A stretch of 64,000 nucleotides of DNA from Montifringilla adamsi (GCA_017590115.1 JAGGNK010008781.1:7233371-7297370), one strand, 5' to 3'; counted from the stretch's first letter, positions 51,240 through 64,000 are shown. Notes: generated by a model from the letters alone, not told the origin. Program-made: numbers and translations.

Positions 51240-53382
51240 ATTGAGGAAAAAAAGCTGTGAATTTGGAAAGGCAGATGCATGTGGATAGGTATGCTGGTCT
51301 GTGTAGTCTGTGTAAGTGTAAATTTTATACTTTACAGTTGTCCTTGCATGGATTTTATTATTATTAAAAATGTCTTCTCTCCAGAGTAATTGTTCTGCTT
51401 TAGTAGTGGTTTAATTTTATTTCAAAAGAGCATTGTTTTCCTTCAGGACGGTATTTGTGTCAGGAGTTACACCGAGAAGCTTTAGCTGTACCTTTCCCAC
51501 AGTCAGCCTCCAGGTAATGTACAGATACAAAAGACATCAAGGACTCATCTGACAGCCTGTACTGGGAAAGTCAAAGTTGTACTCAGAAACTTTTGGAGAG
51601 CTTTTGCTATATTTATATCTCGCAAGAAGTCACTAGCACTTCTTGTCTGGGGAGATCTTTGCAGGAAGTTCCCTTTAACTGTTGTGAAAAACCTTAGTAA
51701 TACTTTACTTTTCAAGAACAGAGAAGCAAGGTAAATCTAAATCAAATTTCTTGGTTCCAGTGATGGCACAAATGTGGATTTAGAGATAAATTCAAATGCA
51801 GCTGTGGCTTCTTCCCCATTTACCAGACCCTGATAGGTGTGTTCCCCCTCCCTCTGCCTGATGCTCTCACGTTGTGGCAGTTGGGCTGCAGTAGCTCCTG
51901 GAGCCTGCTGGAGCAAGCTCCTGTGGATACCTTGAGAGCAGGAGCTGTCTGCCAGGCTCTGAGCTGCTGCTCAGTGATGGGAGCGCAGGGCACTTCTGTC
52001 CCCGGCTGCCTTTCGGGCTCTGTTCAGCCAGTCCCCAGAGCTGCTCTGCAGACATGACAGAACAAATATGACATTTTTCAAAGGACCAGGCAGGAGTTGT
52101 TGTGGATGTCATCTTTCACTATCAACTGAATTGTCTCTGCATGCAGATCTCACTCCAGCATGGACCTCATACAAGTGCCTCCTCCATCCTCAGTGTCCGT
52201 GCTCACAGGGTGAAGCTGACAGTACAAATCACAGCTTCACATCTTCTCACCTAGTCTGTTAGTTAATAAACAGATGAAATTAAGTTTGCAAATTAGTTCA
52301 CTGGATAACAGTTACCTTGTATGACAGAAGACAGGATTTGATCTGGCATGCACTTTGTGTATTTGAAATAATTTTTCCTAATCCTTTGATTAAAACCTTT
52401 GACTCCCCTGCTATTCTGCTGAGATGGAAAAATACTGCAGTGTTTTAATATCTCTAGCTGGATTTTGCGTGATACTCCTGTTCTTTTTTCTTCAAAGCAA
52501 GCAATGAAGAAACAGAGGAAAAAGGAAAGCCCAACAGCTGTGTAGAGTTGATATGCTTGGAAATTAATCATTCATGTCTTGCAGGTGGGCAGTAAATGTG
52601 TTATGAAGTCTTCCATATCTGCATGCAGGGTAGTGAACCAAAACTAAGTGAAGTGCATGGAAAAGATCCCTTGAAGCCTGAATCCTTCAAGAGCAAATAG
52701 GTGCCTCCAGGAGCAGCTCAGTCTGTACATGGGGGTTTATTGAGTTTATGCTGATATGATGTTGTATGTAGTTACTGTTTCTCCAAATCCTTTCTGTAGG
52801 TTTGGGCTCTGTTAGAGCAGCTGGAAATGGAACATTTACCATTTTTTGCTGTAGTATGCCTTTCACTAGCATCTGGAAGAGAAATACATCCTCCTAAATT
52901 GACTGTTAAAGGACTTAATCACTGGGTGGGGCAGATATGCTGAATTAAAGAGGAGCAGTTCATTGCTTTACGAGAGGTTTGCCATCTCTTGGAAAGATGA
53001 AATACTGTACATGGTGCCATGTGGCATGTTGCAAATCTTTCAGCAAATCTACAGCTCTCCCAGACAGGAGGAGTCATCCCACCTTTTCCATTTGCAATGT
53101 TATAACCACTGTGTTGTGCACTGATGTTTTATATGGGTCACTTCAAAAGTCTTGCTTGTCATATGCCCATTATCAAGTGAAAATATGTTTGCCAGACAGG
53201 TAGCACAGATCCTGCTGACTCTGTTTGCAGCCTGCCTTACAGAGTATGTTATTCTCTGAAGGTAGCTTTAATTTTTGTTCTAGTTATTTTGTACTTGCAA
53301 AGAAATTATGAACAAGGCCTCTGATTTAGGAGGGTGATTTTGTGCTTCTCTGTGGCATCTTCTGCTGCTTACCAGCATGACC
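51240..53382 (+). repeat. 2,144-bp tandem duplication, copy 2
   Basis: This is a direct head-to-tail second copy of the preceding unit, with no spacer. Similarity to copy 1 ends at about 53378-53382, where the sequence continues GACCTGGTAAGC into unique intron. Near-identity over more than 2 kb means either a very recent duplication (perhaps polymorphic) or an assembly artefact that repeated one stretch. Confidence 0.95.
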
Positions 53383-53587
53383 TGGTAAGCATCACCATCC
53401 TCCTCTGTAGGAAGCTGTTTTGAACACATCACAATCACGCCTGTTTGTATTGATAAATGTTCCTTTTGTGATATACTTTAACTATTTCCTGCAGCAGAAT
53501 TGAAGTTGTACATTTAGGCTGTCTTCAGCTTCGTTTTCTTGAGGTTTTAAGCTGAAGAAACTCAAGCCTGTGCTAAAATGTGTTTAC

Positions 53588-53640
53588 AAGAGAGTGGTTG
53601 TAGGACTGTTCTCCCCCCCTCTGCTACTGCAGGCTGAGCA
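53588..53640 (+). repeat. Diverged direct repeat, copy A
   Basis: The segment containing AGAGTGGTTGTAGGACTG, then a C-rich stretch, CTGCTACTGCAGGCTGAG, aligns to 54237-54289 with scattered substitutions and no large gap over about 53 bp. It is an old local duplication or two fragments of one dispersed family I cannot name. Confidence 0.55.
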
Positions 53641-54236
53641 CAGGCCATGTGGAATTAAATAATGGCATTATGGCTGCACCTGAGACTTTTCTGTGAGAGA
53701 AGTTTTTGTCTGAATCATGTCAAATGCCTGGTCCTTGGGCCTGCCCAGCTTGCAGTAAGCAGTGTGTTGTAGTCTCATGGTACAATGGTAAAATCTTGGA
53801 GCACAGTATTTTTATACAGCTGAGACACTCCTTTTCTATTATAGAGACCAACTTCAGACAGTTTCTGCCAGGGTGCCCAGTGTCGCCTGTCAGGGATGCT
53901 GCTGCTGCAGGCTGAGTTCACCACTGGGTGTGGTAATTACAGCTGTTGATATTCAGGTTTCTCAATTGGACTGAGTGGGTGTTGCATACATGAGGGAATG
54001 CTGAAATTGGAGACCTGGACTAAATAAACATCAAAGGTCTCTGAATCTGCTAGGAAGGCTGCCATAATGAGTGCTTGTCCTCCCATAGTCTGACAAAGGC
54101 TTTTCTGGCCTCTGCAGTGTGTGGGTGCATCCAGGGGGTTTAGGAGAGGTGGCATTGCAGTGGAGAGGGAATGTCTTGGAGAGTAAATTGTCTCTTTCAG
54201 GGATGGGGGTGCACAACCTGTGCTGATGTGTGCTTA

Positions 54237-54289
54237 AAAGAGGGAGGTTGCAGGACTGCGCTCCCTCTTCAGCTACTACAGTCTGAGCT
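54237..54289 (+). repeat. Diverged direct repeat, copy B
   Basis: This copy reads AGAGGGAGGTTGCAGGACTG, then CTCCCTCTTC, AGCTACTACAGTCTGAG, and pairs with 53588-53640. The spacing is about 650 bp. Similarity outside this core is weak. Confidence 0.55.
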
Positions 54290-55298
54290 TACACAGAGAG
54301 GCTGGTGCAGAATGAGTGCTGGAGTACCAGGAATGACAGGAGTTCTGGTCCCTGCCAGCTGACACTGACCTGTGTTGAATAAAGTGTCTCATTGAGAGAT
54401 TGATAACATTAGAAAAATTATGTCACTGCGCAGAGTTGTGCCAGATGTAGTCAGAATCCAAAAATACCTTTCCTGCACTGATGAAAGGGAGTGGGAGACG
54501 ATGCGATGGATGTAAAGGTTGGTTTGGTAGTAGTGGCAGCAATTGCTAGAACAGGTTGCTGTAAGGAATGTAACAGTGTGAGAAAGGATCAACCAGGGTT
54601 AGTGCAGGTGAAGAGCCAGGAGATGAGTTGATGGCTTCAGATCAGCGCCTCCTTCTGAGCTTCTGCTGTGTGTCACACTTGTGGCTGAAGTGTGTGTTGA
54701 CTTTTTAAAAATTATTATGGATTGGAGATTTTAAATGCATTTTCCATGTCTTCAACCATAGGTGGATACACTGTGAATTTGATGAATACAAAAACACAGA
54801 TTAGTTTTTCAGATTGACTGAAGTGTTCTGATGAACCTCCTGGGTAGTCACCACGCCTGACACCTTTCAGTAACAGCAACAGGGCTGCAGTTTCAGAAGC
54901 ACAGCAGAGCATATGGGGAACCAATTAATTCAGTAGATACTAATTAATAAACACATTTCCTCTGGGGAAAACCTTTTAGCACATCCACTGTTTGGCCCAA
55001 GATTGCTTGCATGCATGAACGGATAGCAAACATGCTTTCCTGAATTGTCACTTGTTATTTCTTGATGGGCTGGGGAGTGCCTCCCCCAGACTACTGCTGC
55101 CAGGCTTTGGGAGAGCAGCCTGCAGCTCATGCTGGAGCTGTCTCAGCCACCAGCGTTGTCACACATACGTGGTGGCAGCACATGCTGCTCGCTGGGCCCG
55201 GCTGCTCCCGGCAGGCTGAGCTCTCTGTGTGTGCAGCTCTTTCATCCGTGTGTGCACTGGAATATTCAGCTCTGGTACAGCTGCTGGGTGTCCTGAGA

Positions 55299-55312
55299 CA
55301 CACACACACTAC
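55299..55312. repeat. Short CA microsatellite
   Basis: A short (AC)n run of about seven dinucleotides within GC-richer unique sequence. Confidence 0.6.
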
Positions 55313-57763
55313 ACAGAGCTGCGGTGGAGTGGGCAGACATTGTGGAGCCTTCCTCTTCCAGTGCAGCAGCTGTTTGCATCCTCTGTGGCCCTGCACTGGC
55401 TGAGCAGGGCAGGCTGGGTAGTTGATACACACTGCAGGATAATTCACCTGAGTGCCAAAACTCCACAAACTCGTGTTCTTCTAGAAGTAAATCCATGTCA
55501 TCATGTTCATATTGCTTCAAGGGTAAGAACAGTGAACATTTCTGCTGGAGCGTGGTCATTGATGATGAAGACTTTAACATCTCTCCACCTGCTCCTGATA
55601 ATGAATTGGTTCTCTTGTAAAACTTTCTTAGGAGAAGCAAGATCCAAATGTTTTACAAAAGGTTTTTTTGACCATTTGAACTTGCTTGACTGCTCAAACT
55701 GGAAAATGCTGCATATTATTATAAGAAATTATTTTCACTGATACTCTCTTCTGCTGCAGGGTTTGCTGCAGGTGTGAAGGTGATGTTCTTGAAGCAGCTC
55801 ACTCACTGATTTGTTCTGAAGTTTCCATTTTAATAGTGTAAAATTCCATTTGATTAATTATACAGGCTTGTATTGAAATTTGCTTCTCTTCATGCTGAGT
55901 ATGAAGACAGACGCCTCCTATGGGAGTGCAAATCCCTATGATGGAAATCCACCTTCATTGCAAAACATGGCAGTGCTTTAGAATGGGCAGAGTGCTCAGA
56001 TGTGACCTTACCTGTAGAGGACTGGACCAGAAGTGCTTGCTACCTTCATGGTTTCTTAGGTTCTTAACATTGCATGAAATACTCTCCGTTAAAAAATTGT
56101 GTTATTTCTTGTGGTACATGTGCAGATGTGAAGTTGTGAAGAGAAGAAAATTTTTTCATGAAAGTTTGTACAGAATATAGAAGCTTCTCTGATGATCTCA
56201 CTTCCTCTTAGAGAAGTTATGGGTATAAAATGCATGATGAAAAGACTTTATCAATTATATCTTTTAAAATAAGTAAAATTTCTAAAGCATTTGAAATTTA
56301 AATATGCTACTTGAACTTCATGGAAGAAATAGTCAAGTGCCCCTGAAGTGCTCATTGACTGTGTGTATATTTATCACCTATCAAAATGTTACCTGTCTTT
56401 TCCAGCCACATGGGTAACCTTTCCTACTTGGGACTTGCAGCCTGTATCCTTAGCAGGGAAAAATACTAATCCCTGATGAGTGCAACTGAAATGGTGGGTG
56501 AAGTCAGCAGAAATCTTTCTACACAGTGAGCTGGCAGGGCAGGTTTGTAAGCCAGCAAACTGCAGTGCTTTGCAAAATATTGTGGATCCAAAAGCACAAT
56601 GAATTATGTCTACCAGATTCACAAAGCTGGGATTAAGAATAGCTGTAATGTCTGCTACTGAGGGTATATAGAGCACATTATCTGGTCTATTTTCTGGGTT
56701 TCTAAACACATTTTAGATGTGTACTAACAGCCTGTTACAATATATTTGGTGGCTTTTTAAAAGTGAATGATACAGTTTTACTTCAGTTTCATGTAATTTT
56801 CCAAATGGAACCGTGCTCAGTTTAAAATTCTTGGCAAAAAATAGTTTTCTGTGCTTTTTTCTGTGATCGGAGTTGCTGCTGATTCCTTGTTCAGGAGTCA
56901 GTTTAATTTCTGCGTGTGTGAACTGATGAATGGTGGTAGGCTGTAAATGCTGATGTGTTTGGTCACTGTTGACATAGATAATTTAATTAAGTGTAGAATC
57001 AGGCTAGCATTCTGCCTGTGGGGTGTGAAGCGTTCATGGTGTTGGACACAATTTGCTGTTCGGGATGGATATCTTTGTCTTCCACCCGGGTAACTAGATG
57101 GGTACATTTGCTCTTCCTGATGTGCTGTCATCCCTTGTAAGCAAGATTTATTAATTTGGCTCCATCGTTGTGTTGTGTTGTTCTTGTGCTTCCCTGGTAT
57201 TCGTGGCTTGGGGCTGCATTCTCTTGCCAGTCCTCAGCTCCTCTGCCAGAGCTGTGAGCTGTCCTGCCCGGGGGCTGGAAGTGCTGGGGCTGGCACAGGA
57301 GCTTCTGGTGTGGGAGGGGGGTTGTGATACATCTGGATCTGAGCTCTCCTCCCCTTTCTGTACTTCCCCAAATTAATTACTTGCATGCCACCATGGTACA
57401 GTTCAGATCTGTTCTGTTCATGCTGAGCAGATCCAGAAGTGTCCCCAAGTCGCACACAAGGCATCATGCTGTTGCCTGAGAGTGTTCACTAGCATCAAAT
57501 CAAATACTGGGCTTGTGCTCAGGTTTCTTGTGTTTTATAATCTCTTCCCTGTCAGTACAAGATACACATCTAATGAGAGCTTAGCAACAAAAACATAGTC
57601 TAGGCAAACCACATAAAAAGCCAAAGAATGACATTATGGTGTTTGGAAAGCCTTAATAAAGAATCTTAATATACTGTCGTGTGTGGAGGGAGCTACTGAT
57701 CGCCAGAAGATTTATATGGTGAACAAAAGCAGTGTTAACAGGATGGAATTAAAAACTAAAATA

Positions 57764-57813
57764 TTTCTTTCCTCCTTTCCCCCTCCTTCTCTTTTCCTGC
57801 CCCTTTTTTTTTC
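57764..57813. repeat. Polypyrimidine tract, about 50 nt
   Basis: Nearly uninterrupted C/T on the + strand, with a single G near 57799, ending in a run of T. It resembles a splice-acceptor tract on the + strand, but no convincing exon follows it. It could also adopt triplex-type structure. Confidence 0.7.
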
Positions 57814-60600
57814 ATGTGAAAGCCACTGATTTGGCTTCCACATGACAGTCTTCTCATTTATGGGTTCTGTCTCTTGTAATTTTTATCTGTCCTCCCTTTT
57901 CCCTGACGTGTTTTATTGTTTGGTTTTGCCCTCCCTGGATAGCCTCGTGCATTTTGTAATGCTTTTTCTCCTCTGTTCGTCTTTTTCTGGTGTTCTTCAG
58001 GCTGCAGCATTGCTTTTGCAACAGTTTGCCAAACTTACCATCTTCTATGCATACGTTTATCTGTTACTAACTGTTATAATCCTGATTTAGCAAGCTGAGA
58101 TAGAGAATATTATGGATTTCTGTCAAATTAATTTATTTTATAACAATTTGTTGATGCAATTGAGTCATGGGTTAGTCCAAGTCAGCAAATCTGACTTGTG
58201 GGTTCAGCAGCACCTTTTTGAAGGTGTTTTTTGCTGCTGGAGACTCTGGGAACAGATTAAAAGACACTGGCTTTCTCTTGGGAAAAAAATAAACCCACAA
58301 GCTGAAAAGCCAAGTAGGATGAACCCTGCCAGTGTATGTTTCTGAGAATATTCCCAGGGCTGTGCTCAGGGTGAATCCTGGAGGCAGGAACTGTGTTTGT
58401 GGCAGGGTGTTCATAGTGGGTGGTGGACTTGCTGCTGCTAGATTTGTAGTGATTGAGTCTGTCTTACTGTTAAAAAAGGTGGGTGGGATGACTGTTTGTC
58501 TTTGATTCCTTGTAAAGAATTGGAAGAAAAATAAAAGAGCTTCATCTGAACTCTGGGAAAGACAGCTGTGTGTAGATGATCCCAGGACAGCTAATGCTTT
58601 ACAGAGGACTTTGGTTCATTTCTGCCAAAATTTTAGTAGTGGAGGTGGGTCATAGGAAAGCCTATAAAGGAGAGAAGGCAAGACTGGGTACCTGGGTGCT
58701 GCATGCTCTGCCAGGAGAGGTGAAAATGGCATTCCCTGTGCAGGCCTGATTTACACCAGGAGTCTAACAGAGGAGGATCCTTTGTGTGAAAGGGAGGCTG
58801 TTGCTGCTGCCGGCGTGCATGTAGGGATTTAGGCACTTTGAGTGGTTCTGGCCAGGGTGTGAGCAAGCTGCCTAGGAGTTTACTAACACACCATATCCTA
58901 TTTGCAGCCTCAGCTTGGCAGGGCTTCTCTGGAAAAATTAAAGATTCTGTTTTCTGGCATAAAACCATAACGAGGAGTGGGAGGGGAAGCGCAGCTGTCC
59001 TGTCCTTAGGTTCAAACAGCTTGTCTTGCCAGCTGCAGAGAAGTGCAGCCTTCAGAGCATGGATTTAGTTTTGTGACTGATGGTTGTTAATAGCAAGTCC
59101 TTAATTTCATCCTGATCTCTTGTTTTGATCTGTGTGTGTTTAACTGAGAAATGGCTCTATCTCAAACGCCCTCTGAGAACCTGCTTAAAAGTGATTTTGC
59201 TGACTCTCGGGCTGTATCTTGTCTCAGTATTCATCATATTTGAATTCCATTGTGAAGTCCCAAACAAAAACACATCAGAAATAATACTAAAAAGGTACTA
59301 TGTAAATAATTGAGTGCTAGGCAAACGTGATAGGATTTTACAATTCCAGTGCTTAATGTAGAAGAGCTGACTGCATTCACAGTGCCAGGAGGAGTGAGTG
59401 GTCATAGAAAGATGCCTATTTCCAGCAAGTATGTGGAACCATTAGCCAGAGCTGATGACAAATGGAAAAAGCCAAACACATTTAACTAAGAAATTGAGAG
59501 CTATTTTACTTTGCTGGTGAAGGTATTTACCTCTGGGCAAGTGACTTAAATGACTTAGCTTAAATGACTTTTTCCTTTTTGAGATTCATGCTGTAATAGC
59601 AGTCCTTGCTGAATGGGTGACTGTCGATATCGAGCACTCTTATTATAAACTGAATGGAGCCAGTGGTTTCCCATTAATTTTCTAGGTGACAGTGTCTGGA
59701 TAAATGGTGCTCCTCTCTTCTCTTTTCCCCTTCACTCACTGGTTCCTGCTATCCCACAGCTAGTTCAGTTGTGCTGGCACAACAGGTTTTTGGGAGCTGT
59801 GCTGTAGGCAACAAAGGCTGGGGAATGGGACAGACTTCCTGGGCAGTGGTGGTTTCTCAGTTGGCACCGTGCTCTGGTTTGCAATTTGGCCTTGCTTGAA
59901 GTGGTGCTTGACAGCTGAGAAGGGGCTCACTGCTGGGAGGAGAGGCAGCTCCTTAGGCCAAAAGATGAACAGGCATCATTAGCCCCTTCTGTGGCTGACA
60001 AAAATCTCTTGACTCCACGAAAGTGTTGTTTGCTGAGGGCAGCCTGGCAGGGGATGGGGAATTCCTTCACAAGCTTTAAATAATTTATTCTTAGCCTGAA
60101 AAATCTTCAGAGTGTTGTAGCAGTCAAGTGTGAGCAGTTGTGTGCATGCAGGTGAGCACCTCTCCATTATCAGATTTATGAGTAAATGGAAACATGTTTC
60201 TTTAAAATAATTAGGCCCTGTTCAGCAGCAAAATTTTTCCATGTGTTTCTTGTTTACTTGCACAATTCACACTTGCTGTTTTAAAATTAAATGTGTGTGT
60301 GTGTCTTGTCAGTCTTTATCACAGACACTGGCACTGGTTAAACCTTTCTCTCTGAAGGGCTCTCCATCAGCTTTCCATTATACCTTATGCACTTGGTTTG
60401 TAATCAAATCACTCCTTGACCTTCTTCTGAGGTAAATAGCTGGACCTTGGGCGTGACAGACAGACCTCTGATCCTGTTCTCTGGCTGTTCTGTTGGGTGT
60501 GCTCTGAGCCCAGCAGTGCATCCACATCCTTCCACAGCTGTGGGTATGAGAACTGGACGTGTTCTTACGCAGCATTTTCCTTAGTATCCAAGTGCTCGCT

Positions 60601-60710
60601 TTCTTTTTTGTTTGTTTCGGGGTTTTTTGTTGTTTTTGTTTCGGAGGTTTGTTTGTTTGTTGGTTTTTGGGGGGTTTGGTTTGGGTTTTTTTTCCTTTCT
60701 TTTTTTCTTT
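60601..60710. repeat. T-rich G/T low-complexity tract
   Basis: About 110 nt dominated by T runs and (GTTT)n, with G runs up to six and a few C residues. The minus strand is A/C rich. It is probably expanded simple sequence. Confidence 0.85.
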
Positions 60711-62453
60711 CCATGCTGTTTATTGCTAGTTTAGCCCAGGCACTTGCCCTCTTCCCAGTGTGTGAGGTCTGGCCATGTACAAGTAGGGGTAATAAGGTCA
60801 GTCTTAGGGAATAAACAGAAAATGTGTGAAATAAACAGACTACTGGACAAAAAACCATCAGTGAACTCTCTTGGGTAGTTGAAATAGCACAGTAACTGCA
60901 TTGCGCTTGGGAAAGCTGTCCTTCTGCTGGAATCTCTTCCATCTGGAAGATTTACAGCAGACAGAGCGGCCTTTGGCGTTGTTGATTTGTTTGTGTCTTT
61001 TGGTGTTGCAATGGATTTGTACCTATCCAGGGACCTCCTGCACAGTTCCTTTCCTGCTGTCCCTTTTCTGCTCTTGGGCTTGCCCAGCAGCAGGGGCCAG
61101 GCTAGGTCAGAGGCTGTTCCCACGTTCCTGCTGTGCTGTGTGCAGTCCGTGGCTTTTGGTGGGGGCTGGAACAGGGTGAGATGCAGAGTGGAGAACTAGT
61201 GTGTGATTTAGCAGGGGTCATCTCCTGGGGAGCTGTTTGGGCTGACACAGTCCTGCTGCCTCACTGCCAGGCAGACCTGCTCTGGGCCTTAATAGGGGAG
61301 ACACTGGCAGGCACAGTGCTTGTGAGACGGGTGGTTGGATTTATTGTCAATTGCTTTGTATTCCCTAGAATGAGGAATAATTTATTTTAAGAAATAGCTT
61401 TCTTGGAATGCAGGCTTAAACAATCATGGTCTGTTTGTTCTGTTTCCCTCAGGATTAGAAAAGTTTTTTGTTGGTTTTTTGGATTTCTTTTGCTTTTTGC
61501 ATTGTGGTTTTTCCACAAAAAGCATTTTTGTTGCGTAGTTCAGATCTACCAGCAAGATTGTGGGTGGGTGAGGAGGTGAGTTAAATTTAACACTGATCTG
61601 ATGTGACTCCTAGGACACTCAAATAATGCTCCAGCCTCGGTCGTAATTCAAAGAATGCAGAGGTTTTGCATCTGCCTTGAAGTTAACAGCAATTCTCTAA
61701 GGTGGTTCTGTAGCACTGCAAGTAGGCATGTGTGTGTTAGCCTAGAACTGGCTGTGTCTGGCAGGCTTTGCTTTAACTCACTAATGATGTGTGAAGGTGG
61801 CTGGGGTAGAGTCTGGGACACACAGACTGCATAAAGAAACCTGCTCTCACCTGCCAAACTGACAGTTGTTTTTTTTGTTTTAGATGAAGGACCTAGCTTG
61901 TACTTCTGACTCCCATGTGCATGTAAGTGTGTGGACTTGATCTCGAGTAATACATGCATCCATTTAATTTGTGATCCAAACTCTGTAGGACCTCGAAGAA
62001 ATGAAATCTGAATGCTTGTCTTGCAGAAAGGAATGTAAAATTAGTCATCCACCCCACTCTTAATGCCAGTACTGTAGAGGCAGCAGGTGGAGATGAAGGA
62101 AAAAACTTGGTGGAAAATTATAATCCATGATATAACGTCGTCCCACTAAAAATTTCCCTAATTTAGCTTTGGTTAGTTCATCTGAAAGACTCTGGAGAGG
62201 AAACAAGTCAGATCTGTTTTGGGTTTGGTCAAAGATTAGGCATGCAGATTTCCATTGTATTTGTCTTTGGGAGGTAGTTTGGCAAATTGCAGTGAACTCT
62301 CTGTACAAATCTTGGTGAGAAACAGTCATTTCCTGCTCAGTTTCCTACTGGGCAGGCTGTCCACATAAACACTGGCCTTGCTGTCGACAGTTAAGGGAAA
62401 GAGAGCTCTCTTTGTGCCAGGTGCTCTTTCTTGTGTTGGGGTTTGATTTTTGC

Positions 62454-62569
62454 TGGTGTTTTTTTTTTGTTTTTTTTTTTTGGTTTTTTTTGGGGTTTTT
62501 TTGGGTGTTTTTTTTTTGTTTGTGGGGGGTTTTTTTGTTTGTTGGTTTGGTTTGTTTTTGGTTTTTTGT
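62454..62569. repeat. Pure G/T tract, 116 nt
   Basis: The + strand contains only G and T for 116 consecutive bases, with T runs of up to about eleven and G runs of three to six (GGGG, GGG, GGGGGG). Partial G-quadruplex potential exists, but the loops are long. Reading frames across it are artefacts (Phe/Gly-rich on +, Lys/Pro/Thr-rich on -). Confidence 0.9.
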
Positions 62570-64000
62570 CCTTTTATAATTTTCATATTACAAATAATGG
62601 CTTATGTTTCCATTTTACTCTTTGATCTTGCTGAACTACTGGAAGAAAGAGGGTTATGACTAAGGGACTGACTGATGAGTTGTGATACTCTTGTCCTATT
62701 CTGGGTTCTACACAGAGTACTTATACTGGGGCTTTGAGGCCTGGATTCATCCTCCATCTTTAATGCTGTCTTGAAGCACTTGATATAATTTCTGTGCAGA
62801 ATCAATGGCAAGAGCTGGATACGTCTAAGGAAGTAATTTAGTCTGTGCAAGTTCTGTTCTCTGAGGTTCCTGCTCTTATTTTAACAAGAAAGAATTAAGT
62901 TATCCTCCATTTAGATACCTTGCTAAGCTGCCTAACATTAGATGGTGTGAGTTTGAACCTATTACTCCTCCATTTCCCCATGTGGAAGTTGCATGTCCTC
63001 AGACTTCCTTCCCAGGAGCTGTTGAGGTGAGCAGACAGCTCTGTCACATGGCAGCACTGTTGCCCTTTGCAGTGCAAAGCTGCTTGTGATGGTTTTGTTC
63101 AGAAAATCCAGGGGCATGTGTGGTTTCCTGAGCATTACCTTAATGTAGTGGCACTGATTAACATGCAAGTTTTAAGTACACATCTGTTGAGGTTGACTGA
63201 GATGTAATGTCTTGACATCCGTGGTTAACACCCAGTCAATCTGAAAAGCAGGGCAAGGCAATAGAGAGCCCTGAGAGACACCTTGTCAGAGTGACAAATT
63301 GCCCTTTCTGATTCAAAGGACCAGCTTGCATGGCAGGGCTAAACAGCTCCTGGAGAAAGGGGAGGAGAGCATGGGAAAAACACCCAATTTGTTTAGGCCT
63401 TCCCATGTATTTTTTGTTTGTTGCTCAGACTTGAAGCTCTTTGTTTTCCTTAGTCTGAAACAACAGCAGGTTGAGAGGAGCAAAGCCTCCGGGATTCTGC
63501 CTCTCCCACTTCTCATTCTTATAAACTGTTTACAATCTCCTTCAGTTTCCTAGCGTTGTATGGAAAAGTTCAGTGGGTCAGCTTTCCCTTTAGCTTCATC
63601 CATCATTCCAGTCAATTAGAAATAGTTGAGGGCCAATTGCCCGGTCTTCCATTAACTGAGACACTTCAGATTGTTTAAAATAGCATAAAAGGCCTCTTTG
63701 TTGACCGTGGGGCAGGCGCTGGGTTTCCCCGTTGATGGGCAGCTACCGCGTGGCTGAACAGAACCCCAGTGTGTCCTGCTGGACTCCAGGGATGAATATT
63801 GCTGCTCCAGGCCTTGTCTGGGGTTTGAGTCCTTCTCCTTCACCTCCTCCTCTTGCTCTCCCTGAAAGGTGTGATGCCACCAAAGGGTGAATTACTATGT
63901 CTGCTTCCAAAAAAACCCGCTCCTCTTTGTGGCTTTTCATAGCTGTAGTTAAGGGTTTTCTCCAGTTGCTGAAATGTTCCCTTTAACCTTGGTGCTTTAA

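Larger units (their letters stand above)
53383..64000. other. ARVCF intron, last segment to the window end
   Basis: About 10.6 kb with no recognisable exon of ARVCF or of any other gene on either strand, and no RNA gene. The next ARVCF coding exon, which should follow Gln72 in phase 0, was not found, so the intron probably runs past the end of the window. Contents are unique intronic DNA plus the low-complexity tracts listed separately. Confidence 0.7.

Noticed and set aside
53760..53845. tRNA-like A-box wording (TGGTACAATGG)
   Set aside because: No acceptor stem pairing, no T-loop GTTCRA motif and no cloverleaf could be drawn.

Overview
The window looks like intronic DNA from a bird genome, spanning the 5' part of one gene, ARVCF (the armadillo-repeat delta-catenin of the p120 family), on the + strand. 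Two things point to a bird. There is a recognisable CR1 (chicken repeat 1) non-LTR retrotransposon fragment at about 31.5-31.8 kb, and interspersed repeats are otherwise very sparse in AT-leaning, non-bacterial sequence. No bacterial or viral gene organisation is present. Almost all open reading frames are chance frames in noncoding DNA.

Layout. 1-2860: upstream noncoding sequence (5' flank or an upstream intron) ending in a strong polypyrimidine tract and acceptor. 2861-3099: the one confidently identified exon, with 23 nt of 5' UTR and 72 codons for the conserved N-terminal coiled coil of ARVCF, closed by a GTAAAG donor. 3100 to about 15.76 kb: intron. About 15.77-16.50 kb: an isolated CpG island inside the gene. 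Its 3' part holds a 7-codon ORF (MPAELKQ) that ends exactly at a GTTAGT donor in phase 0, the same phase as the upstream coding exon. I read this as a candidate alternative promoter and first exon giving an ARVCF isoform without the N-terminal coiled coil. 16.43-64 kb: long intron with no recognisable exon. It carries a nested decamer-built tandem duplication (29169-29348), the CR1 fragment (31494-31810), a near-perfect 2,144-bp direct tandem duplication (49096-51239 and 51240 to about 53382), and several homopolymer or G/T tracts.

The two candidate start exons would act as alternatives. Transcription from the unseen upstream promoter includes the coiled-coil exon. Transcription from the CpG island would skip it and splice MPAELKQ to the same downstream exon, which lies outside the window. 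I found no tRNA, rRNA, CRISPR, operon or intact mobile element, and no evidence of a novel multi-gene system.
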